Part shown: positions 1 to 8,972 of the stretch, piece by piece
Position numbering within the stretch: the first letter of the stretch is position 1
Layout of the letters: every line of letters starts with the position of its first letter
Source: Pseudomonadota bacterium
GTDB lineage: Bacteria; Pseudomonadota; Gammaproteobacteria; Xanthomonadales; Rhodanobacteraceae
Direction of reading: 5' to 3'
DNA length: 11,406 nt
Assembly: GCA_021783385.1 (NCBI GenBank)
Contig: JAJXTX010000066.1
Location: forward strand, 1-11,406
Made by a program: the position numbers and the translations under genes
Notes under the pieces: generated by a model
What the model was told of the DNA's origin: nothing
Databases searched by the model: none
The model's input: the letters and a program-made list of their open reading frames with translations, nothing else

Positions 1-534
1 GCCACTGCTGCAGTCGATCTTGGGCTGATAGGCCAGCTGCAGCTGCTGCTGCTCCAGCCCGTGGCGCAGTTGCGCTTCGGTGATGACGAAGTCGTCGGCA
101 TGCAGCGGCTCGGCGCTCGATGCACGCGCTCCGCCGCGTCCGTGCGCGCCGCTGAGCAGCCGGCGCAGCATGTCGCGCGAGAACGGCTTGGAGATCGCGT
201 TGACCTCGCGCAGGCCCTGCTCGGTGGCCGTGCGTCGCGCCGAATCCAGCACGCGGCTGCCGACCCCGCTGGTGATGATGATGCTGGCCTGGCAGCCGCG
301 CTCGGCCAGCAGGCGCATCGCCTCGATGCCGTCCATCTCCGGCATCACCAGGTCTATCGCGATATGCGTCGGCTGCCACGCATCCAGCGCCCCGAAGAAC
401 TCCGCCGGCCGGGTGAACGCGCGCACCTCGAAGCCGAGCTCCTCGGCAATGAATGCGATCGTGCGGCCGACCGCCTCCTCGTCGTCGAGGATCAGCAGGC
501 GCCCCGGACATCCCGAATCGTGAAGGTTGTTCAC
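1..534 (-). CDS. REC-EAL response regulator, probable c-di-GMP phosphodiesterase (C-terminus off the left edge)
   Basis: The first 178 codons of a response regulator are present; the gene continues beyond base 1. It starts at GTG 534-532, preceded by GGAG at 543-546 with 8-nt spacing. The GTG overlaps the TGA of the upstream kinase (GTGA), so translation is probably coupled. The N-terminal ~120 residues are a complete receiver domain: acidic pair Asp17/Asp18 (ILDDEE), phosphoacceptor Asp61 in AIDLVMPEMDG, Thr88 in IIITSG and Lys116 in SKPF. After a linker of about 25 residues the motif LAYQPKID (about 146-153) is the characteristic beginning of an EAL domain, which hydrolyses cyclic di-GMP. 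This is the RocR/PvrR architecture. The EAL catalytic residues lie outside the window, so whether the phosphodiesterase is active cannot be judged. It is the likely output partner of the adjacent hybrid kinase. The REC call is very secure; the EAL call rests on one motif. Confidence 0.88.
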   Translation of the reverse strand, partial: MNNLHDSGCPGRLLILDDEEAVGRTIAFIAEELGFEVRAFTRPAEFFGALDAWQPTHIAIDLVMPEMDGIEAMRLLAERGCQASIIITSGVGSRVLDSARRTATEQGLREVNAISKPFSRDMLRRLLSGAHGRGGARASSAEPLHADDFVITEAQLRHGLEQQQLQLAYQPKIDCSSG

Positions 535-3500
535 GCTGCAGGCTCCGCCAGCGCCGCGCGCACCTTGCGCGCCAGCCCGGCCCGCGTATACGGCTTGTTG
601 AGCAGCTGGATGCCCGGATCCAGCCGGCCGTGATGAATGATCGCGTTTTCGGTATAGCCGGAGGTGTACAGCACACGCAGCCCGGGCCGCATTACGAGTG
701 CCGCATCGGCGAGCTGCCGACCGTTCATGCCGTCGGGCATCATCACATCAGTGAAGAGCAGATCGATGTCCGGATTTTGCTGCAGCACCTCGAGCGCCTG
801 CGCGCCGGTATGCGCGGTGATCACGCGATAGCCGAGGCCGCGCAGCTGGTCCTCGGCATAGCGGCAGACCAGCTCGTCGTCCTCCACCAGCAGGATCGTC
901 TCGCTGCCTTCGGTCGCCGGCGCATGGACCGGCCCGGCCGGTTGCGGCTGGGCGCGCTGCGCGGCGCGCGGCAGATACATCTTGACCGTCGAGCCCTGGC
1001 CCGGCTCGGAGTAGATCTTGATGTGGCCTTGGGACTGCTTGACGAAGCCATACACCATGCTCAACCCCAGTCCGGTGCCCTTGCCGGAATCCTTGGTGGT
1101 GAAGAACGGTTCGAACACGCGATCCAGGTGCTCTGCGGCAATACCGGTGCCGGTGTCGGACACCGCCACCAGCACGTACTGCCCCGGCCGCACCTCGTTG
1201 TGCTGATCGGCATACGCCTGGTCGATCCACACGTTCGCGGTCTCGATGGTGAGGCGACCGCCGCCGGGCATCGCATCGCGCGCATTCAGGCACAGGTTGA
1301 GCAGGGCGCCCTCCAGCTGCGACGGATCGACCAGCGCGTCCCACAGACCGGCTGCCTGGATCGTCTCGATCTCCACCTGCCCGCCCAGAGTGCGCCGCAG
1401 CAACACATTCATCGAGGCGATCAGCGTATTGACCCGCACTGCCGTGGGCTCCAGCGCCTGCCGACGCGCGAAGGCGAGCAGCCGATGGGTGAGATCGGCG
1501 CCGCGCACGGCCGCCGTGCGGGTCATCTCGGCCAGCTCCAGCAGGCGCGGCTGTCCGACCAGCTTTTCGACCAGGATCTCGGCATTGCCGAGCATCACTG
1601 TGAGCAGGTTGTTGAAGTCGTGGGCGACGCCGCCGGTGAGCTGGCCGATCGCCTCCATCCGCTCCGAGCGCTGCAGCCGCTGCTCCAGCAGCACCCGCTG
1701 GGTGATGTCGTTGACGATGGAAAGCATCGAGTGCGGGGCGCCGCGCGCGTCGCGGATCAGCGTGCAGTGCGCCTCGACCGTGATCGCGGTGCCGTCGCGG
1801 CGGCGGCGGCCGAGGCGGCCAGTCCACTCTCCGTCGCGCAGCAGCACGCCGATGATACTGGCCAGCAACTCGGCGTCCTGCTCGCTGTCGTCGCTGTTGG
1901 TGCGTCCGAGCATCTCCCCGGCGGTCCAGCCGTACAACCGCTCGGCGCCCTGGTTCCAATAGCTGATGCGACCGTCCAGATCACGCACGATGATGGCGTT
2001 GTGTGCCTTGTCGAGCAGCGATGCCTGTTGCCGGATATGTGCATCGGCGGCCTGCCGCTCCAGCTCGGCAGCCGCGCGGGCCGCGAAGATACCCAGCGTC
2101 GAGACGATGAAATCGGTATTGCGCAGCGGCTCGCGATACAGCACGCACAGCGAGCCGAGTGACTCGCCGCGCGTACTGTCGAAGCGCCGGCCCGCGTAGG
2201 CACGCGCATCGATGCCGGCCGCTTCGACAAATCCGGCGTACCGCGCGGGCAACAGATCGGTCACGATGCAGACCGGTTCGCGCAGGAAGCCGGCGCACGG
2301 CGTACCTTCCAGCGCATAGTCGAAGTTCTCGCGCAGCTGCCCGTTCACCACCACCGCCAGCGTGCGCGCGTGCTGCGGCTCGCCGGGCAGCCAGCGCAGG
2401 ATGAAGGCCGCATCGGCACCCACCGATTCGGCCATCGCCAGCGCCATCTGCTCGAACAGATCCTCGCCGCTGCCAGTGGAGACGGCCGTGGCCATGCGCG
2501 CCACGGCCGCGTGCATGCGGTACCGCTCCGACCGCGAGCGGATGAAGTCGATGCCATGCGCCAGGTTGTCGGCCAGCTCCTGCAGCAGCTTGAGCTCCTC
2601 CGCCACCAGCGGGCGCGCCACGCCGGCATAGAACGACAGATGACCGAACGTGCGTTCGCCATCCTGCAACGGCAGACAGATCGTCGCACGGAAGCCCTGC
2701 CGCAGCGCATAGGGCGCCCATGGGGAGAACGTCGCATCCTGTGCGATGTCCTCCACCACCGTCGGGGTACCGCTGCGAATGGTGCGCCCCGCCGGGCCCT
2801 GGCCCTCCGGCTGCTCGGCCGACCAGCTCAGCCGGATGTGCCGCAGGTAGCCGGTGCCCGCGCCGTGATGCGCCACCGGCTGGATCGTCCGGGCCTCGTC
2901 GTCGAGCGCGTATCCGACCCAGGTGCAGGGATAGCCACCGGTCTCGACGCCGATGCGGCAGACGGACTCCAGCAGCTCCTGCTCGGTCTGGGCGCGCAGC
3001 AGTGCGTCGTTGCAACGGCTGAGCATCAGCTCGGCGCGGCTGATGCGCGCCAGCTCCCGCTCGTTCTGCAGCCGCCGGGTGACGTCGCTGGCCAGCACCA
3101 GTCGTGCCGGACGACCCTCGAAGACGATGTCGCCTGCGGAAATCTCCACGTCGATCAGCGAACCGTCCTTGCGCCGGTGGCGCCAGCATTCGGCAGCGCG
3201 GAAGCCGGTCACCGGCTTGCGCACATCCTCAAGCAGCCGCTCGATCTCCTCGGCCGGGCGCAGGTCCGGCAGGCTAAGCGCCAGAAACTCCTCGCGCGAA
3301 TAGCCGTAGTGCGCGATCGCCGCGTCATTCACCGCCAGCACGCGCAGGGTGGCGCACTCGTAAACCCACATCGGGTGAGGATTGCCCTCGAACAGCAGAC
3401 GGTATTCCGCCGCAGTGGCGCGCAGCTGTTCGTTTGCGCGCCGGGCCTCGGCCTCGGCCTGCTTGCGCCGGGTGATGTCGTTCATGCCACCGATCATGCG

Positions 3501-5090
3501 CAACGGCCTGCCGTCGCCATCGCGCATCACGAATCCGCGATCCAGCACCTCGGCGTAACTGCCATCGGCGCGCTGGAAGCGGTATTCATCGCTCCAGTCC
3601 TGCCCATCGCTGTTGATCACCGCGTGGATGCCGCGCAGCACGCGCTCGCGATCGTCGGTGTGCACGCGGCCGGTCCACGACTCGATCCCCTGCTCGATGT
3701 CTGCCAGCAGGTGTCCGAACAGCGTCTGCAGCCCTTCGCTCCACCACAGCGCACCCGTCACCAGGTTCCAGTCCCAGATCGCGTCGGTGCTGACCTTGGC
3801 GGCGACGCGGAAGCGCTGCTCGCTTTCGCGCATCGCCGTCTCGATGCGCTTGTACTCGGTAATGTCGCGCTCCACCGCAATGAAATGCGTGAGGCGGCCC
3901 TCCGCACCGGCGATCGGCGTGATGTCCAGCTCCAACCAGAACGGACCGCCGTGGCGGTCGTAGTTGATCAGCTCGGCGCGCACCGGTTGCGCCGCCTCGA
4001 GCGCAGCGCGGATGCGGTCGAGTTCGACGCGCTGGGTCAGCGGCCCCTGCAGCATGCGCGGCGTGCGGCCGATCACTTCCTCGCGGCGGTAGCCGGTGCG
4101 CCGCAGGAAGGCGTCGTTGACAAACACGATGCGCGGGCCCGCTTCGTTGAGCGGAGCCGCCTCGGTGATCACCACAAGGTCGTTGAGGCGTTCCACGCAG
4201 GAATCCAGCAACCTCAGCTGCCCCTCCGCGCGATGCCGCTCGATCGCGATACCGATGATGTGCGCACACGCCTCGGACAGTTCGATCTCCGCGGCGGCCG
4301 GTGAGTGCGGCGCACTCTGGTAATTGGCAAACGTGCCCACCACTTGCTGCGCACCGGAAAAGATCGGTACCGACCAGCAGGCGCGCATGCCATTGCGCAA
4401 CATCAACTCGCGCCAGCTGTCCCACAGCGGATCGGTGGCGATGTCGGCCACGATCACCGCGCGCCGCTCGAACGCCGCCGTGCCGCAGGAGCCCCGGCCG
4501 GGACCGATCTCGGCCCCCTCGAAGGCATCGATCAGCTCCTGCGGAAGCCGTGTCGAGGCGGCATGATGCAGCCGCCGGCCATCCGGATCGAGCAGCATCA
4601 CGGTGCAGATCGATTGCGGGAACTGGCTCTCGACCAAATCCACCACGGCGCACAGCACTTCGGCCAGGGGAGCGCCCTGGGCCATCCGTTCAAGCAGCTT
4701 TACGCGCTGGTTTTTCAGCGACTGCAGCCGCTGCCGTTCGGTGACGTCGTGCATGCTCGCCAGCAGCGCGGGCTGGCCTTGCCATACCACCTCGGTGGTA
4801 CAGACCTCCAGGCTGAGCGGAGCGCCGCGCTCCTCGCCGAGCTGCAACTCGGCGACCTCACCCGGCACCAGCGTGCAAAGGAACGTCGAGCCCACCAGCG
4901 CGTCCGCGCTGCGCCCCAACCAGTGCGCCGCCACCGGGTTCGCATACAGGATGCGCCCCTGCGGGTGAAGCACCAGCAGACCGCTTGTGCTGCCGTGGAC
5001 CACCGCGTGCCATGAGCCGGGGGCACCGGCCGCGATCCGATCGAGCTGTCGTCGTCGCAGAAAGCCCTTCAGTCGCGCAAGCACACCCAC
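531..5090 (-). CDS. Cytoplasmic hybrid sensor histidine kinase, PAS-GAF-PAS3-GAF2-PAS-HisKA-HATPase-REC
   Basis: The protein has 1519 residues and no evident signal peptide or membrane helix, so it is an intracellular sensor. Approximate order: PAS 27-118, GAF 143-285, LOV-like PAS 299-416, PAS 425-545, PAS 560-674, GAF 695-850, GAF 870-1013, PAS 1020-1133, HisKA 1143-1210, HATPase_c 1250-1380 and REC 1400-1515. The phosphoacceptor is His1157 in GGVAHDFNNLL. The N box (NLCLNARDAM), G1 (DTGTGIA), F box (FEPFFTTK) and G2 (GKGTGLGLS) are intact, so the kinase should be active. The REC domain has Asp1448 in FTDVMMPDG and Lys1499 in NKPY. No HPt domain follows. Start: GTG at 5090 lies only 3 nt from the GGAGG at 5094-5098; the in-frame GTG at 5084 (third codon) has 9-nt spacing and may be the true start. 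The stop overlaps the start of the REC-EAL regulator, its presumed partner. The ligand is unknown. In the LOV-like PAS the photoactive Cys is replaced by Pro (GRTPRMLQG). Confidence 0.95.
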   Translation of the reverse strand: MGVLARLKGFLRRRQLDRIAAGAPGSWHAVVHGSTSGLLVLHPQGRILYANPVAAHWLGRSADALVGSTFLCTLVPGEVAELQLGEERGAPLSLEVCTTEVVWQGQPALLASMHDVTERQRLQSLKNQRVKLLERMAQGAPLAEVLCAVVDLVESQFPQSICTVMLLDPDGRRLHHAASTRLPQELIDAFEGAEIGPGRGSCGTAAFERRAVIVADIATDPLWDSWRELMLRNGMRACWSVPIFSGAQQVVGTFANYQSAPHSPAAAEIELSEACAHIIGIAIERHRAEGQLRLLDSCVERLNDLVVITEAAPLNEAGPRIVFVNDAFLRRTGYRREEVIGRTPRMLQGPLTQRVELDRIRAALEAAQPVRAELINYDRHGGPFWLELDITPIAGAEGRLTHFIAVERDITEYKRIETAMRESEQRFRVAAKVSTDAIWDWNLVTGALWWSEGLQTLFGHLLADIEQGIESWTGRVHTDDRERVLRGIHAVINSDGQDWSDEYRFQRADGSYAEVLDRGFVMRDGDGRPLRMIGGMNDITRRKQAEAEARRANEQLRATAAEYRLLFEGNPHPMWVYECATLRVLAVNDAAIAHYGYSREEFLALSLPDLRPAEEIERLLEDVRKPVTGFRAAECWRHRRKDGSLIDVEISAGDIVFEGRPARLVLASDVTRRLQNERELARISRAELMLSRCNDALLRAQTEQELLESVCRIGVETGGYPCTWVGYALDDEARTIQPVAHHGAGTGYLRHIRLSWSAEQPEGQGPAGRTIRSGTPTVVEDIAQDATFSPWAPYALRQGFRATICLPLQDGERTFGHLSFYAGVARPLVAEELKLLQELADNLAHGIDFIRSRSERYRMHAAVARMATAVSTGSGEDLFEQMALAMAESVGADAAFILRWLPGEPQHARTLAVVVNGQLRENFDYALEGTPCAGFLREPVCIVTDLLPARYAGFVEAAGIDARAYAGRRFDSTRGESLGSLCVLYREPLRNTDFIVSTLGIFAARAAAELERQAADAHIRQQASLLDKAHNAIIVRDLDGRISYWNQGAERLYGWTAGEMLGRTNSDDSEQDAELLASIIGVLLRDGEWTGRLGRRRRDGTAITVEAHCTLIRDARGAPHSMLSIVNDITQRVLLEQRLQRSERMEAIGQLTGGVAHDFNNLLTVMLGNAEILVEKLVGQPRLLELAEMTRTAAVRGADLTHRLLAFARRQALEPTAVRVNTLIASMNVLLRRTLGGQVEIETIQAAGLWDALVDPSQLEGALLNLCLNARDAMPGGGRLTIETANVWIDQAYADQHNEVRPGQYVLVAVSDTGTGIAAEHLDRVFEPFFTTKDSGKGTGLGLSMVYGFVKQSQGHIKIYSEPGQGSTVKMYLPRAAQRAQPQPAGPVHAPATEGSETILLVEDDELVCRYAEDQLRGLGYRVITAHTGAQALEVLQQNPDIDLLFTDVMMPDGMNGRQLADAALVMRPGLRVLYTSGYTENAIIHHGRLDPGIQLLNKPYTRAGLARKVRAALAEPAA

Positions 5091-5267
5091 CCCCCTCCAT
5101 ATGCGGTGTCATTCATGCGTCAGCCTCGTGGCGGACCGCCCGCACGGGGTGGCCTGATTCAGCGAAGATGCGCTGCACGAAGCCTGACCATGCAGCACAA
5201 CCATACACCGCGGCCGGGGTTGGCGACCATCATCAGCAGGCGCAGCGGACGGCTGACGGACAGCGGG
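5091..5267. other. Intergenic gap between ppk and the hybrid kinase gene
   Basis: These 177 bp between the ppk stop and the kinase start contain no convincing ORF. A GC-rich hairpin reading CGTGCGGGCGGTCCGCCACG on the minus strand lies near 5123-5142, but it has no following T-run. The GGAGG at 5094-5098 is the kinase ribosome-binding site. No clear promoter is visible, so the kinase may be read from its own promoter here or as a distal gene after ppk. Confidence 0.4.
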
Positions 5268-7436
5268 TCAGGAGGTCAAGCTGGCGACACCGCAAATTTT
5301 TTCGAGCAGGCGCGACTGCACGTCGCAGGCGGCCGCGCCGGGGGCCTGCACCGGGGCCAGCGCCAGATACTGGCCGTCGGGCTGCATCAGCAGCGCGCTG
5401 GCCGTGTCGTCGAGGTACAGCTGCAGCACCTCGCGCACCCGCTGCTGCAATTTCTTTCCGTCGATCGGGAAGGCGGTTTCCACGCGCCGGTCCAGGTTGC
5501 GCTCCATCAGGTCGGCGCTGGCCAGATACAGCTTCGGCTCGCCGTCGTTGGCGAACCAGTAGACGCGGCTGTGCTCCAGGAAGCGGCCGATCACCGAGCG
5601 CACGCGGATATTCTGCGACACGCCCTCCACGCCCGGGCGCAGGCAGCACACGCCGCGCACGATCAGATCGACCTGCACCCCAGCGATGCTCGCCTTGTAC
5701 AGCGCGCGGATCAGCTTCGGCTCGGTCAGCGCGTTGACCTTCAGGATGATCTGCGCTGGCCGGCCAGCGGCGGCATGCGCGGTCTCGCTGCCGATCATCT
5801 CCAGCAGCGCCTTCTTCAGCGTGAATGGCGCATGCAGCAGCTTCTTCATGCGCAGCACCTTGCCCATGCCGGTGAGCTGGCTGAACAGCCGGTGCACGTC
5901 GTCGCACAGCGCCGGGTCGGAAGTGAGCAGGCTGTAATCGGTATACAGCCGCGCGTTGCCGGTGTGGTAGTTGCCGGTGCCCATGTGCGCATAACGCACC
6001 AGCTGGTTGCCCTCGCGGCGCTGGATCAGCATCAGCTTGGCGTGCGTCTTGATGCCTACCACGCCGTAGATCACCATCGCGCCGGCCTGTTGCAGGCGCG
6101 AGGCGAGCGTGAGGTTGGACTCCTCATCGAAACGCGCGCGCAGTTCGACCACCGCGGTCACTTCCTTGCCGGCGCGCGCGGCGTCCACCAGCGCGTCGAC
6201 GATCTCCGAATTGGCGCCGGTGCGGTACAGCGTCTGCTTGATCGCCAGCACCTGCGGATCCTTGGCCGCCTGACGCAGCAGGTCGACCACCGGCGCGAAC
6301 GACTCGTACGGATGCAGCAGCAGCACGTCCTGCCGCCCGACCACCTGGAACAGGTCCTCCGTGTGCTTGAGCGCCTTCGGCAGCACCGGCGTGAACGGCG
6401 GGTACTGCAGCTGCGGATAGCCCGCCTCGCTGGCGATGCGGAACAGCCGCGCCAGGTTCACCGGACCGTTCACCTCGTACAGCTCCGACTCGTTGAGGCC
6501 GAACTGCTTGAGCAGGTAGTCGATCAGGTCCCTCGGGCAGTTGTCGGCCACCTCCAGCCGCACCGCGTCGCCAAAGCGGCGCGAGTAGAGCTCGCCGCGC
6601 AGCGCCAGCGCCAGGTCTTCGACGTCCTCCGGGTCGAGCGTGAGGTCGGCGTTGCGGGTCAGCCGGAACTGGTAGCAGCCGAGCACCTGCATGCCGGGAA
6701 ACAGCTCCTCCGCATGCGCATGCAGCATCGAGGACAGCAGCACATAGTTGTCGCCGCCCTCGCAGATCTCCAGCGGCAGCCGGATCAGCCGCGGCAACAC
6801 GCGCGGCGCCGGCACGATCGCCAGACCGGAGTCGCGGCCGAACGCATCGACGCCCTCCAGCCGCACAATGAAGTTGAGGCTCTTGTTGACCAGCAGCGGA
6901 AACGGGTGGGTCGGATCCAGCCCGATCGGCGTCACCAGCGGCGCCACTTCCTCGCGAAAATAGCGGCGCACCCACAGCTTCTGCTTGTGCGTCCACTTCG
7001 TGCGCCGCACGATGCGGATGCCGCGCGCCGCCAGCTCCGGCAGGATGCGCTCGTTGAGCATGGCGTACTGCCGCTCGATCTGCTTGTGCGCGATCTCGCT
7101 GATCTCGGCCAGCGCGCGCCGCGGCGCGGTGCCGTCGGCGCCGATCAATTCATGGTCCAGCGCGATCTGGCCCTTCAGCCCGGCCACCCGGATCTCGAAG
7201 AACTCGTCCATGTTGCGCGAGAAGATCAGCAGGAACTTCAGCCGCTCCAGCAGCGGTGTGCGCTCGTCCAGCGCCTGGTCCAGCACGCGGATGTTGAACT
7301 GCAGCTGCGACAACTCGCGGTTGATGTACAGCCGCGGATCGCCCAGATCCACCTCTGTCGCAGGCGGCGAGGCGTCGTTCGCGGCCGGCGCAGAAGCATG
7401 GGTGGGCAGGCTGTCACGGATGCTGCGGCTGTTCAT
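5268..7436 (-). CDS. ppk: Polyphosphate kinase 1
   Basis: PPK1 reversibly transfers the gamma-phosphate of ATP onto inorganic polyphosphate through a phosphohistidine intermediate. The 722-residue product is about 34 residues longer than the E. coli enzyme (688), mainly in a low-complexity Ala/Ser/Pro N-terminus before [12 protein letters not shown] (37-48). The N-terminal ATP-site region contains [15 protein letters not shown] (74-88). The C-terminal phospholipase-D-like halves hold Arg435 (RARFDEESN), His465 (KTHAKLML), His484 (AHMGTGN) and His622 (FLEHSR). The 157-residue spacing between His465 and His622 matches E. coli His435/His592, so the catalytic set is intact. The reading frame stays open upstream for another 510 codons, but that part is antisense to fsr. 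ATG 7436-7434 is chosen because the family N-terminus begins just after it; the Shine-Dalgarno is weak (GGGA). The gene is divergent from fsr. The kinase gene lies downstream on the same strand after a gap of about 180 bp, and no strong terminator is seen between them. Confidence 0.97.
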   Translation of the reverse strand: MNSRSIRDSLPTHASAPAANDASPPATEVDLGDPRLYINRELSQLQFNIRVLDQALDERTPLLERLKFLLIFSRNMDEFFEIRVAGLKGQIALDHELIGADGTAPRRALAEISEIAHKQIERQYAMLNERILPELAARGIRIVRRTKWTHKQKLWVRRYFREEVAPLVTPIGLDPTHPFPLLVNKSLNFIVRLEGVDAFGRDSGLAIVPAPRVLPRLIRLPLEICEGGDNYVLLSSMLHAHAEELFPGMQVLGCYQFRLTRNADLTLDPEDVEDLALALRGELYSRRFGDAVRLEVADNCPRDLIDYLLKQFGLNESELYEVNGPVNLARLFRIASEAGYPQLQYPPFTPVLPKALKHTEDLFQVVGRQDVLLLHPYESFAPVVDLLRQAAKDPQVLAIKQTLYRTGANSEIVDALVDAARAGKEVTAVVELRARFDEESNLTLASRLQQAGAMVIYGVVGIKTHAKLMLIQRREGNQLVRYAHMGTGNYHTGNARLYTDYSLLTSDPALCDDVHRLFSQLTGMGKVLRMKKLLHAPFTLKKALLEMIGSETAHAAAGRPAQIILKVNALTEPKLIRALYKASIAGVQVDLIVRGVCCLRPGVEGVSQNIRVRSVIGRFLEHSRVYWFANDGEPKLYLASADLMERNLDRRVETAFPIDGKKLQQRVREVLQLYLDDTASALLMQPDGQYLALAPVQAPGAAACDVQSRLLEKICGVASLTS

Positions 7437-7497
7437 CGACAAACGGTCCCGGTCGGCGTGGTGGTGGCATGCAGGCGAAACCGCATGGTAGCGCGAT

Positions 7498-7527
7498 GCC
7501 GGTGAGCGGCGAGTTGACGCCACCGGC
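7498..7527. repeat. Inverted repeat in the divergent ppk/fsr intergenic region
   Basis: A perfect 7-bp inverted repeat, GCCGGTG (7498-7504) and CACCGGC (7521-7527), is separated by 16 bp that include a smaller GGCG/CGCC pair. It lies 62-91 bp upstream of the ppk start and about 150 bp upstream of the fsr start. It could be an operator or a leader hairpin. In DNA this GC-rich such repeats also occur by chance. Elsewhere in 7437-7679 I see no clear sigma-70 pair and no recognisable Pho box, although promoters for both genes must lie in or near this stretch. Confidence 0.3.
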
Positions 7528-7679
7528 CCGCTCCGGCCCCGGGGCTGATTCTGCCTGGGTCGGGTGGCGGGTCGATGACATGCGGGAGCCATGAACTCCA
7601 GCACATGCCGGGCGGCTGCGGTTGCCTTATCGTGCAGTGCCCTCGGCGGCAGACGCCGACTCCACGCCGCCAGGAATCC

Positions 7680-8939
7680 ATGCCCATGCAGACCCGCGTC
7701 GAGAGCAGCGCGCTCTCTCCCGCCGCCATTCCCGAGCTGACCGACAGCACGCCGCTGCTGCCCGGCCAGCGGCCGCAGTTTGCCGTGCTCGGCGGGATCA
7801 GCGTCGCGCACATGCTCAACGACATGATCCAGTCGCTGATCTTGGCGATCTATCCGGTGCTGAAGCACGACTTCGCGCTGAACTTTGCGCAGATCGGCCT
7901 GATCACGCTGACCTACCAGATCACCGCCTCGCTGCTGCAGCCTCTGGTGGGCATCGTGACCGACCGGCGGCCGCTGCCGTACTCGCTGCCGGTGGGCATG
8001 GGCTTCACCCTGTGTGGCCTGCTGCTGCTGGCCAGCGCGCCGGACTTTACCGTGCTGCTGGTGGCCGCGGCGCTGGTCGGCACCGGTTCGGCGATCTTCC
8101 ATCCGGAATCGTCGCGGGTGGCGCGGATGGCCTCGGGCGGCCGCCACGGGCTGGCGCAGTCGCTGTTCCAGGTGGGCGGCAACACCGGCGCCTCGCTGGG
8201 GCCGCTGCTGGCGGCCTGGATCATCGTGCCAGACGGGCGCGGCAGCGTGGCATGGTTCGCGCTGGCGGCGCTGCTGGGCATCGTGGTGCTGCTGCAGGTC
8301 AGCCGCTGGTATGGGCAGCATCACGTGATCCACGCCCGCGCCGCGCTGCAGCGCCCGACGCTGGCGCCGCTGTCGCGGCAGCGGGTGATCGGCGCGCTGG
8401 CGATCCTGGGGCTGCTGATCTTCTCGAAGTATTTCTACCTGGCCAGCCTCAGCAGCTATTACACCTTCTACCTGATCCACACCTTCGGCGTGTCGGTGCA
8501 GAACGCGCAGATGCACCTGTTCGCGTTCCTGCTGGCGGTGGCCGCCGGTTCGCTGATCGGCGGCCCGGTCGGCGACCGCATCGGGCGCAAGTGGGTGATC
8601 TGGGTGTCGATCCTGGGCGTGGCGCCGTTCACCCTGCTGCTGCCGCACGCGAACCTGATGTGGACGGGCGTGCTGACGGTGATCATCGGGCTGATCCTGG
8701 CGTCGGCGTTCTCGGCCATCCTGGTCTACGCGCAGGAGCTGATCCCCGGCCGCGTCGGCATGGTCTCCGGGCTGTTCTTCGGCTTCGCCTTCGGCATGGG
8801 CGGCATCGGCGCCGCGGTGCTCGGCGCGCTGGCCGACGCGCACGGCATCACCTACGTCTACCGGCTGTGCGCCTGGTTGCCGCTGATGGGGCTGATCACG
8901 GTGTTGCTGCCGGATCTGGAGCGACCAATGCCCGTGTAG
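7680..8939 (+). CDS. fsr: MFS transporter of the fosmidomycin-resistance (Fsr) family
   Basis: The 419-residue product is a polytopic inner-membrane protein with about 12 hydrophobic segments, close to the usual length of E. coli Fsr (about 406). Members export fosmidomycin, an inhibitor of DXP reductoisomerase, by proton antiport; the natural substrate is generally unknown. Diagnostic segments are [13 protein letters not shown] (37-49), [20 protein letters not shown] (141-160) followed by [10 protein letters not shown], and a loop motif [12 protein letters not shown] (294-305) between the late helices. Start: ATG 7680 has AGGA at 7672-7675 (4-nt spacing), and the ATG two codons later (7686) has 10-nt spacing, so either is possible. 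The frame is open to an ATG at 7575, but that extension lacks family character. The gene is divergent from ppk and convergent with murB. Its TAG stop lies inside a GTAG-headed palindrome (8936-8962). Family assignment is secure; the substrate is not shown. Confidence 0.93.
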   Translation: MPMQTRVESSALSPAAIPELTDSTPLLPGQRPQFAVLGGISVAHMLNDMIQSLILAIYPVLKHDFALNFAQIGLITLTYQITASLLQPLVGIVTDRRPLPYSLPVGMGFTLCGLLLLASAPDFTVLLVAAALVGTGSAIFHPESSRVARMASGGRHGLAQSLFQVGGNTGASLGPLLAAWIIVPDGRGSVAWFALAALLGIVVLLQVSRWYGQHHVIHARAALQRPTLAPLSRQRVIGALAILGLLIFSKYFYLASLSSYYTFYLIHTFGVSVQNAQMHLFAFLLAVAAGSLIGGPVGDRIGRKWVIWVSILGVAPFTLLLPHANLMWTGVLTVIIGLILASAFSAILVYAQELIPGRVGMVSGLFFGFAFGMGGIGAAVLGALADAHGITYVYRLCAWLPLMGLITVLLPDLERPMPV

Positions 8940-8962
8940 GAGCGCACCCCGTGCGCTCTCCT
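8936..8962. repeat. GTAG-headed REP-like palindrome between convergent fsr and murB
   Basis: GTAG (8936-8939) leads directly into a stem, AGGAGCGCAC (8938-8947) and GTGCGCTCTCCT (8951-8962), that pairs over 10 bp with a 2-nt bulge around a 3-nt CCC loop. A tetranucleotide GTAG or GTGG head followed by a short GC-rich stem-loop is the hallmark of REP elements mobilised by RAYT transposases, for example the SMAG elements of Stenotrophomonas. The TAG of the head is the fsr stop codon. No T-run follows on either strand: the plus side continues GCAAAAACG and the minus side continues ACACGGG. It is therefore not a standard intrinsic terminator, although it may still protect the 3' ends of both convergent transcripts. 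Only one copy is visible, so REP status depends on a genome search. Confidence 0.6.
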
Positions 8963-8972
8963 GCAAAAACGC

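Noticed and set aside
453..4304. Long plus-strand frames of 569 and 644 codons (453-2162 and 2370-4304)
   Set aside because: Both are antisense to the hybrid kinase, whose conserved motifs run without interruption on the minus strand. The composition is typical of GC-driven shadow frames.
5106..7505. A 799-codon open frame on the plus strand
   Set aside because: It is an exact antisense shadow of ppk, with His/Gln/Arg/Leu-rich composition and no family motif.
7437..8966. A 510-codon N-terminal extension of the ppk frame on the minus strand
   Set aside because: It is antisense to fsr, is low-complexity (rich in Gln, Arg, His and Ala), and precedes the recognisable PPK N-terminus. It is an open frame caused by high GC content.
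8938..8970. The fsr/murB hairpin as a classical Rho-independent terminator
   Set aside because: Neither strand has a U-run directly after the stem, so it is better described as a REP-like palindrome.
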